Source of the DNA: Diogma glabrata
Lineage: Eukaryota; Arthropoda; Insecta; Diptera; Cylindrotomidae
Reading direction: 5' to 3'
Assembly (NCBI GenBank): GCA_963693315.1
Contig: OY856187.1
Coordinates: 379,539,306-379,603,305, forward strand
Length of the DNA stretch: 64,000 bases
In this document: piece after piece, positions 55,618-64,000 of the stretch
Position numbering within the stretch: the first letter of the stretch is position 1
Layout of the letters: the number at the start of each line of letters is the position of its first letter
Notes under the pieces: generated by a model
The model's database searches: none
What the model was told of the DNA's origin: nothing
The model's input: the letters and a program-made list of their open reading frames with translations, nothing else
Translations under genes and position numbers: made by a program

Positions 55618-56129
55618 CACCTATCTTCATCGAAAGACAGGAGGATAACAATAACGTCGTTGATGTATCAAGTTTAAATTTTCAACTTATTACTTTTTGT
55701 TTTGATATTTTAATTAATATTTTTGAATTTCACCATCTGCTATTTCTATTAAATTAATTATTCATATAATTTATTCGTGGGTGATATTTTATAAAAATTC
55801 TAAAAAACCAAAATGCATGTTCAACAATTTGTCTCCAAATTTGACAATTTATTTGTTAAATGTGATAAATTTTACAATAATTAGTTTTGTTGTCAAAAAC
55901 TTTTGATTGAGGTAACTTTATACGTGTTTGAACAAAAAATGTGACATTCTTTTACATATATCATAACAAAAACGTAAGTTCGATACGTTGACTTTTTCCA
56001 ATCGTTGATTTTACAGTAATATTAATATTTAGATTTTAATTTTATTATAAATTAATTTTATGAGTAATTACGTTGTAATTGTTGTTGATGTATTAAACAA
56101 CACAATAAATTGTTTAGATTGATTATTCT
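55618..56129. other. No recognised feature
   Basis: AT-rich, no supported feature. Confidence 0.45.
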
Positions 56130-56420
56130 GGATTTTTGTAAGAAATTAAACTCAAGTAACCAAGGAAATAATTTGAATTTTTCAACTAAAAGGTGTTGCT
56201 GGAAATAAATCAGAAAAAAACTCTGTTTTCCTCCTTTACGTGTTTCGGTTTTGGATTCGAACTCATAACCTCATCAGTGCCAGAATGAGTTCAAATTCTT
56301 TGGCAGACACGCCACCAATGCGACGACTCTCTGCAGTTGAAACCTCATCATCACTCCACTTACTTAAGTTGAATTTTCAACTGTCATCAGACTCCCATTT
56401 ATCGGAAACGTTTTAACACT
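56130..56420 (-). mobile_element. SINE-like repeat, copy 2
   Basis: Homologous to 46201-46490. On the minus strand: TGGTGGCGTGTCTGCC (A-box-like) and GAGTTCGAATCC (B-box) about 45 bases apart, then a shared tail. GGTTATGAGTTCGAATCC with AAAACC after it can form a T-arm-like stem. About 70% alike to copy 1 by eye. Confidence 0.6.
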
Positions 56421-58480
56421 ATTTTTTGGGATTTTTCCCCACACTTGGTCCCATGATTATAATTGGAGCCATGTTAAACGTTTTAGTTGTTTTCAGATGG
56501 AAAATTGATTTAAATTACAGTTATGGTTAAAATTAACTAATACTTTTATAGTTATTTTATTCGTTCATAGACGTGCTATTAACAGTTTGAAAAACAAAAT
56601 TAGAAATCTTAATTGGTTCAGTGAAAAATAACAAAAATGAAATTAAAATGGAGATCGAATAATAAATTGCTTCTAAAATATTTTTTGCTTAAAAATTATA
56701 AAATAAAAAACAAAAAAAGTAACACACTTTTAATAAAAACGAGCTAAACGTAAATTTTCTGCAAATCCTTTTACGCTATTTTGTATATACAAAATAGCAT
56801 AGAAAGATGCCCAAAAAATGCCATTCAATGTTTAATCTGATGAAATTAATTTTTTAGTGTTCAATATAAATGGGCAAATTAAAATCTGTTTACTATAAAT
56901 CGCAATTGTGTTGTCATTTTTTAAAAGAAAAATTATTATTTCTAAATATTATATAAAAATGATATAACTTTAATTTAATTTTTTTATTATTTTTCATACT
57001 TATTTGTTTGAAGAAAGTAGTATGCTTTAATACGTATTGTAGTATGCGTTAATACTATAATACTATACTATTTTATTACTTTATTTTTACCAGATTATGT
57101 CTATAGTAAAATCTGTTGAATTTTTTTTCAGAACTGTTTCGAAAATTTAATAAATGTTTGGGGGTGCGTTATCCAATTTTAGTTTTAGTTTTTGCAAATA
57201 ATTAAAAAATTTGATTTTCTTATTGTATTTATATTTCCAATATCTTAAGTTTTAGTTTTTATGATTTATGACGAGCTTAATGTGACAATCATCTTAGCTT
57301 TGCTAATCTAGATTACAAGGATGTCCAGATCTATCTTTCAGCATCTAATTTAAAATCAATAGTAAAAAAAAAATTTAAGACACTTTTTGCTCATTAGGTA
57401 CAGTTTTAAAATGTTTCACATTAAATTGAAATAATTAAAAAAATGTATATAATAGTTTTTGTTCAAAAAACTGAAAACAAATAAAATTATATTGCAATAA
57501 ATAATTCCAGTAAATAAACTAATATAAAATATTTTTTGCTTGAATTATATATAAACCTAAAATCATATTTTATCTATATGTATAAGCAATAATGTAGTAA
57601 TGTGAATGTGGACAGAACTACCCTACCATCAAATCATCACTATTTAAATCAAAGATTGGAGTATAAAGAAAAAAGATCTCGTATTACGTTTTTTTTTCTG
57701 ATTCGTGGTCTAATAATTCCGATAGTAGTTCAAGATCTTTTTATGATTTTTAAGTATGACCCACCCAACTCTTCCACTGAGCTCTAACCGACTTATGAGA
57801 GTAGTCCGTCATAGTCTAGTAATTGATATGGGCATTTTTGTCTAAATCCGGACAAAACTGCTCACAACCATATTAATTCACATATATATTAAAATATGAG
57901 TATAAAGGTAATGTTTACCAATGTCATTGGTAATGTTTATTAAAACATTTTTCCAATATCGTTTGTCTTATTACTCCATGTTTATCTTCAATTTTACCTT
58001 AACTTCAAATACTAAAATCGAGATAGCTTCATTACAATGACATTTTAAAATGTTACACGAATCATATTACCGACTGATATTATATGCATTGCAAAACTCT
58101 ATATTCATGTCTTTTTGATGGTGTCTTGCTCAGGATATGATTTTCTTTAACTTATTGTATCAAATTTGTCATCAATTGTTAATAATATTAAAATGTTTTT
58201 ATTAAAAATTGAAATATAAAACCTCAGCGAAATACTTATTTTTAAAACTGGCGTCACAATCAAAATGACAAAATTATTTCAGTAACCACTGGTATAAAGA
58301 GCATCGAGAGTATATTATTCCATACGGTTTTGTTGATCTTACGTTTATTTGACATTCGATCATTTCATTTTTGACCACACTTTAATTGAATGCAAATCAA
58401 ATTTCGAGATCGAAAAAATTGAAATAATCTATACTTTCTCGACGTATCGATTCAAAAGTGCATCGGTTTTGCATTAGATG
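56421..58480. other. No recognised feature
   Basis: About 2 kb of AT-rich sequence without ORFs above 61 codons and without repeats I could recognise. Confidence 0.5.
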
Positions 58481-58499
58481 GATTAACAATTATGAGTTA

Positions 58500-58878
58500 G
58501 ATTTGGGGGCCCATTATTAGCTGATCCTCTTGAGAATAATAAAGGGATAAAACCAGCATGGAATGCAGATTCGAAAATCAAATTGAAAATCTTAGAAGAG
58601 ATGTTGGGAGAGTTACACAGTTTGTTAGCGGCAATCGATCTAAACGCATAATAAAATGTATACAATGCTTTTTAAATCATAACTATCAAAATGATATCGA
58701 GTTATTAGACACACTCAAACGAAAGCTTGCCGTTTACAGTTCCAGGTTGAGAAGATCAAATGAAACGAATCAAATGAAAGAAAAGCAACTAACAAACTTT
58801 TCAGTAGGAATGAAAAAAAGTTTTATGAAAAATTATCCAACCCACAAGAAATTGATATACAGACTCCAAGTAAAATAG
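58500..58878 (+). pseudogene. LINE-type ORF fragment (region before RT)
   Basis: K-P-A-W at 58550, then after a frame change FENQIENLRRDVGRVTQF, G-N-R-S-K-R-I-I-K, LLDTLKRKLAVYSSRLRR and T-N-F-S-V-G-M-K-K-S-F. This order (R/K-rich helices ending in KLAV-x-S-x-R-L-R-R) resembles the segment upstream of RT in some LINE ORF2 proteins. It stops at 58876; no RT follows. Function is inferred from resemblance only. Confidence 0.5.
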
Positions 58879-59114
58879 AAATAACTGATTTTTAGAAACA
58901 AATATGATCAACACCTACAACCCATTTATTTAGCGTATGTTTTTTTTTGTGACACATTAAAAACTTAACTTAAAATAGGTAGACTCTTCTATGAAATCTA
59001 CCTAAAACAAAACATGGATACACATTAAATGAACTTACAATCGATTTGATTGCGCGTCTTTTAGTAAAAAAGTAAAAAGTAAAATATTTGAACATTGGGC
59101 AGTACATTTGAACA
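58879..59114 (-). other. Probable 3' UTR of the neighbouring LINE fragment
   Basis: Lies downstream of the minus-strand LINE end at 59115. A T-run at 58939-58947 could mark a short poly(A), but this is not certain. Confidence 0.3.
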
Positions 59115-59636
59115 TTAGATGTTTACATCGAGCGAGTCTATCCGTGCTACTACATCGGGAGGTGCCCAATGGATGTCTGAGATGTTGCCATTGTACTGTC
59201 GAATTGGACACACAGTCGCAATGTGTTTTATAGTTTGTTGTGGAGCGCCGCAGTCACACTCAGGAGGCTCTGAAATGCCCCACTTGTAGAAAGAATCTGC
59301 ACAACGTCCATGATTCGTTCTTATTCGGTTTAGTGTAGTCCAGGTATGACGTGGCAGATCGAAACCAGGTTGGGTAGAAGTCGGGCTAGTAATAGAAAGG
59401 CCAGTTGTGTTGTAATGATGCCAGGAGGTGTCCCAGGCATCCAAGATATTAAAAAGTTGCAGGTTAAGCAGGTTGCTGCCAGTTTTATGTGGAGGCTTTC
59501 TTGACTTCAATCGACAACGAGTGTGGTCACCGTAATATTCGTGCAAGGGTAACGTGATGTTGGTTACCTTTTTATGTTCACGCATGAGAGCATGCAAGCG
59601 TCTGAGTGCAGGTGGAGCGATATTGCTTAACACAGG
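59115..59636 (-). pseudogene. LINE ORF2 C-terminal fragment
   Basis: A 172-codon minus-strand frame ending at 59115. LPRHTWTTLNRIRTNHGRC, then CDCGAPQQTIKHIATVCP: an RNase-H-less C-terminal region with a C-x-C...H...C cluster, as in LINEs of the R1/Jockey/RTE sort. The frame opens at the left end of a low-similarity region at 59640, with the RT lost. It is a different family from the LINE at 33-36 kb. Confidence 0.75.
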
Positions 59637-59639
59637 GAG

Positions 59640-60000
59640 CTAAGGTAGAGGGGTGGATCTGATAGTACCACTTATAGTACGCATCGTGGGGTGTGTGAAA
59701 TAGATAAGCTAATAGCGCTGCACCCTGGGTTACGCTAAAAGTCTATTTCAACTTGGTAGCCAAACATTTCATTCGAACTCTTGGCTGTGATACAAAAAAA
59801 AAATATTGCGACGCTGATGCATAGGCTGACTTCACCACAGCTTTGGAAACATAGTGTTCTGGATACATAATGAGATAATATCCATAAAATACTTTAATTA
59901 AAAACTAACCAATATTATGGAGTTCGTAGTTCTAATAATAAAAATATTAAAGCAGGCAGTAGTATCCCAACAAACATAAATTCTGTTGTACGAGAAAAAG
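59640..60000. other. No recognised feature
   Basis: No supported gene or repeat. Confidence 0.4.
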
Positions 60001-60009
60001 TAAAAAAAA

Positions 60010-61790
60010 ATTTTATCGGAAGTGACAAAGCGGAAGTTAGGATGCAGAACTGTTGTAAACCGTACTAAATGTGTATGTACCAAATTTCATCCAATTCAAT
60101 CATCAGGTACAGAAGTTATTGAGCTTCCAAAATAACAGGTGCTTGGAGGACCCCCTACCACTTTGTTCACTATCGCTAAAAAAACTAATCAGTTTCTTGC
60201 CATACATAGTTGCATCTTTTTGCAAAGTGTAATCAAAATTACTTAACGAACGAATGTTGTATGCTTCCAACAAACATTGGAACAATAAACAGGTGTTCGG
60301 GAGGACCCCACCACTTATCCCAATATTGTCCAAAAACTAGTCAATTTTTTGTCAATAAAGTCTTCATCTTTTTTCAAAGTGCCATTAAAATTGATTAATG
60401 AATGAAATCTGTATGCTCCCAACAAACTTTAAAAACAAAGTGTGAAAAGTCAGCAGTTGTATGGTAGACCCCCGCCACTTTGATCAATGTGTGCCAAATG
60501 ATGATAATTATCTTCTTACACTAATTGAAACGTTTCCATAAGTTTTATCATAATCACTTCATTATTGTAGGCTGTAGTGTGCATAGAGATACTGAAAAAA
60601 CTGCCAACAATTAAAAAAAATTTTTTTTTACCGGAAGTAAAAAACCGAAAGTTGGGATGCAGAATTTTTGTAAATTATACTAAATGCTTATGTACAAAGT
60701 TTCATCCAATTTGATTATCAGGTACAGATGTTATAGAGCTTTAAAAAAAACAGGTGTATGGGACACCCCCCACAACTTTGTTCACTATCGCTCAAAAACT
60801 AATCAGTTCTTTGCCATACATGTTTGCATTTTTTCCCAAAGTGTCATCAAAATTGGTTCACGAACGAATGCTGTGTGCTCCCAACAAACATTGAAAAAAT
60901 GATGACACAGTAAACAGGTGTTCGGGAGACCCCGTACCACGTATCCCAATACTGTCCAAAAACTAATCAGTTCCTTTTCATTTAAGTCTCCATCTTTTTC
61001 CAAAGTGTCATTAGAATTGATTAATGAATGAAGTCTGTGTGCTCCCAACAAACTTTAAAAACAAAGTGTGAAGTCAGCAGTTGTATGGTATACCTCCCGC
61101 CAGTTTGATCAATGTGTCCCAAAAGATGATAATTATCTTCTCACAATAATTGAACCCTTTTCCATAAGTTTCATCATAATCACTTCATTATTGTAGGCTG
61201 TAGTGTGCATAAAGACACTGAAAAAACTTCAAAAAAGTACAAAAAAAAAATTTTTACCGGAAGTGAAAAACCGGAAGTTGGGATGCAGAACTATTTTAAA
61301 CCGTACTACATACTCATGTACCAAGTTTCATCCAATCCGCTTATCAGGTACAGATGTAATAGAGCTTTAAAAAAAACAGGTGCTCCAGGGACCCCCCACC
61401 ACTTTGTTCACTATCGCTCAAAAACTAATCAGTTCTTTGTCATACATGTTTGCGTCTTTTTCCTAAGTGTCATCAAAATTTATTCACGAATGAATGTTTT
61501 ATGCTCCCAACAAACATAAAAACTTTGTGGAAAAAACCACCTGTTGTATGGTGGACCCCCCAACCCTTTATCCAATGTGCTCCAAAAGCTGATAAAATCT
61601 TTCTCATGTTATTTAAAAGCTTTTCGCAACGTTTCATGAAAATCGATCGGCAATTGTAGGCTACAGTAGGGATAAACACCTGAAAAAAAAACTTTTTAAC
61701 CGGAAGTGACAAACCGGAAGTTGGTATGCAGAATTATTGGAAACAGTACTAAAACCTTATATACTAAGTTTCAATAAGGTCATAGCCCGG
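60010..61790. repeat. Higher-order tandem array, ~620-bp unit, 3-4 copies
   Basis: The landmark GGAAGTxxxAAACCGGAAGTTxGGATGCAGAA occurs at about 60020, 60633, 61261 and 61702 (spacings ~613, 628, 441). Each unit contains subunits of about 150-160 bp with a GACCCCCC-CACTTTG block, then CCAAAAACTAATCAGTT, a CAAAGTGTCATCAAAATT block and TGCTCCCAACAAAC. ORFs in it are repeats of these words. Confidence 0.9.
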
Positions 61791-62039
61791 GATCAGAAGT
61801 TATTCAAGATTTAAACTTAGAGGTGTTCGGGAGACCCACCGCCATTTTGTCCAAATTTGAAATGAATCCAAATCTTTCATTTTCAAATGCAAATGAACCT
61901 GTATCATTTGCCAAAGTTTCATCAAGATCCTATGCAGAAAACTCAGCCACCCACCCACCCAAGGTTTGGTTTTGAGGTTTTGGTTGGATTAAATGAAACA
62001 AGATTACGATCTCCCCATTCCATTATATGCTCCTAAAAA

Positions 62040-62580
62040 AACTTTTTTTACCCAAGCGAGTGGGGTGTCATTTGAAAGAACATCTAATTTAAAATTCGTT
62101 GCAATTTTTTTTAGAATTTTGCGGTGCCCAGTTTTTGAGTTACTGTCGAAAAAGTGGAAAATTCAGACCGTCCCCCCTCCATACGTTTCGACACTAAATG
62201 ACAGAAAAATTTGGAAAATTTCACAGAGTTGGGAAATTTGGTAAGTTTTGTATGAAAACTACAGCACAGTTTTTGAGTTATGGATAAGAAAGCGCAAAAT
62301 TCAGATCGTGCCGCCGCCTACCTTCCGACGATGACTGACTGAAAAATTTGAAAATATTCACAAAGAGAGGAATATTGGTAAATTTTGAATGAAAATCATA
62401 TCGAAGACTCAAATAATTATATTTCTGTGTGTTTATGGGATGCGTGTGGGGAGGGAAAAAAAACCATTTCTGACCCAAATGAGTGGGATGTGATATGAAA
62501 GAGCACTTAATTTAAGAAATGTTACAATTTTTTTAGAATTTTGCAATGCAGAGTTTTTGTGTTATTGAAAAAAAATATTT
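62040..62580. repeat. ~422-bp direct repeat, two units
   Basis: GAGTGGGGTGTCATTTGAAAG (62058) and GAGTGGGATGTGATATGAAAG (62480) begin matching ~95-bp stretches containing TTTTTTTAGAATTTTGC and AGTTTTTGxGTTA. The phrasing resembles the adjacent array. Confidence 0.75.
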
Positions 62581-62879
62581 TTAGTATGTAGCCTTTCCAC
62601 CCCCCTAAATTTCTACACTCGATTGACCGAAATATAATCAAATTTAATACATTTACAAGCTGGTGTAATTGAATCTTTTTTAATTACCAAAAACATCTAT
62701 GGATAATATTTAAATAATTAACTGAATTAACATTTTTTTGCCATTTTTGATCAATGTAGATTTGATTGTAATTTACTATTGACATTTACAATTTAACATT
62801 TATTTTGTTATGTGTCTATGGTCTGAAAATATAAGGACATTACAACGCAACTTTTTGTCAATAATTTTTGATATTGTGT

Positions 62880-64000
62880 TCTTTTACATTCGCGGAACCC
62901 TTGACGAGCGAATTTTATTCGCACTTGTCTGACTTTTTGATATGGGTTGAACGCTGGCCAGCTTCCAAGAATCGGGAAATATTCCGGTTTCATAAGATAA
63001 ATAGAAAATTTTTGTTAAAATTGGAGCTAGTTGCTTAGCAAAGTTTTAAGAATGAGGGGTGGAATACCGTCGGGGCTAGCAGATTTGTTGATATTGATAG
63101 AAAGAAGCATTTTCCGTACAATATTGCAACGAAAAATAATTGGTTTCATTTTCGTTACAACTGGGGGAATGAGTGTAGGAGAATGGGGAGCTTCAACTAT
63201 GTTTGAGTTTTACGACCCAAATAATCCGACCGAAATACGACCCAAAAGATCCGCCTTCTCTTTCGAGTCGCTCACGGGAATGTCATTCAGAACTAAGGTT
63301 GGAATAGAGGATCGAGTAAAATTGCTCTGGACTGATTTAACTGCTTGAAAGAAACTACGTGTGCCAAATGGGTGCTCGGCGAATTTCTTTGCTTTCTTCT
63401 GGATAAACGCGTCTTTGTCCAAGTCTATTTTGCATTTACTAATATTTTTGGCTTTCTTATAGGCCCTATGGGTTTTATGTGTTTTATTAGCGTTATACGT
63501 CTTAAATGCTTTGCGTTTATTCCTCACTGCCTCATCAACATCCCGCGTGAACCAAGGCTCAGTTCTAGGAGTGATTAATCGATTTGGAATAAACCGCCGC
63601 ATTCCGTCTTTTATGATTTTAGGGATTCTTATTGCCGTTGTACTAGGATCTTGATCGACACAACAAATAGTTTTCCAAGGTGTTTCATTTCATCATAAAA
63701 GTTTCTCAGTCCCTCCCAGTCAGCGCGTTTATAGTTCCAAACACGACGAGGATTTAATTTAATTGGTGTCGTTGATGTAAATTGCACTATTGCTGATATT
63801 AGTAAATGATCCGATGTTCCGAGGGTTAGTTCAACTTTCGTCTTCGTAGTATCTGGCTCGTTTATCAAAAACAGATCGAGCAAATGATTGTTATGATGTG
63901 AATTGTCTGCGATTCTAGTGGGACACTCTATCATTTGCGTCAAACCGTGATAATCTGCGAGTATCAGTTCGGCTTGTCTTCCCACGTCGTCAGTGCGCGA
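62880..64000 (-). pseudogene. LINE endonuclease-RT fragment entering from the right edge
   Basis: Minus-strand frames: LADYHGLTQMIECPTRI, L-L-D-L-F-L-I-N, L-G-T-S-D-H-L-L-I-S (endonuclease end, 63985-63830), then PWFTRDVDEAVRNKRKAF and K-K-A-K-N (linker, 63560-63430), S-F-F-Q-A-V-K, and the RT start E-T-G-I-F-P-D-S-W-K-L-A (about 62980). Similarity is lost at ~62880 before the RT A box. Frame breaks occur near 63670 and 63210. It belongs to the same broad group as the LINE at 33-36 kb but is clearly diverged. The 5' part lies outside the window. Confidence 0.85.

Noticed and set aside
57602..57787. 61-codon plus-strand ORF
   Set aside because: No recognisable domain, AT-rich region, no supporting signals.

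Overview
The window looks like a repeat-rich, AT-rich intergenic or heterochromatic stretch of an arthropod genome, most likely an insect and plausibly a dipteran. The evidence is indirect: no host gene was recognised, but there are Ty3/Gypsy elements, Jockey-like LINEs, Helitrons and several MITE families, plus one 200-N assembly gap (28866-29065). Almost every recognisable coding piece belongs to a transposable element. Species cannot be named from the sequence.

Left part (1-16 kb) is a nested set of elements. A decayed minus-strand Gypsy gag (1-725) is followed by a 103-bp tandem repeat, a TTA-flanked MITE (1969-2415) and four copies of a long-inverted-repeat MITE family ('AGGGCG' family, 2461-8046). 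One copy was split by a non-coding LTR retrotransposon with two 679-bp LTRs that look identical (3911-6852, TATG duplication). Another copy was split by a CCCCCG-ended MITE (7435-7704, 7-bp duplication). These sit in or against the 5' LTR of an old Gypsy element (about 8047-15325). That LTR was also hit by a pogo-like MITE at a TA that is still empty in the 3' LTR, and the gag was hit by a composite Helitron/Helentron-like insertion (9061-11010).

The centre (16-27 kb) has a Helitron with a palindromic 3' region (16024-16634) and a nearly complete Ty3/Gypsy element (16708-22992) with LTRs about 1% different, a SAP-like leader ORF, gag, a candidate -1 frameshift signal (GTTAAAC) and a single 1.16-kaa pol frame. 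Its reverse transcriptase has a changed catalytic motif and a small in-frame deletion. Next comes a second palindromic Helitron whose body has become an array of seven copies of a 408-bp monomer (23631-26713), two of them expanded by (TA)n.

From 27 to 40 kb: a possible LTR-element start with a small two-helix ORF, a 100-bp minisatellite, a LINE remnant cut by the assembly gap, a 369-bp (AT)n tract, a perfectly folding TTA-flanked MITE (31830-32061), and two neighbouring copies of one Jockey-like LINE (a 5'-truncated copy at 32278-32908 and a near-complete but broken copy at 33047-36143).

From 40 to 64 kb: a LINE RT scrap, degenerate minisatellites, a broken ZMYM1-like hAT transposase, a 2.3-kb inverted-repeat element (43790-46117), two copies of a SINE-like repeat, an inverted-repeat element around a (TTTA)n tract, 44-bp and 143-bp satellites, a decayed autonomous Helitron with part of its helicase gene, further Helitron ends, two opposite LINE fragments, a higher-order array at 60-62 kb, and a LINE entering from the right edge on the minus strand. 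The genes do not form a pathway; they record successive waves of mobile elements, and several insertion orders can be read directly from interrupted copies and empty sites.
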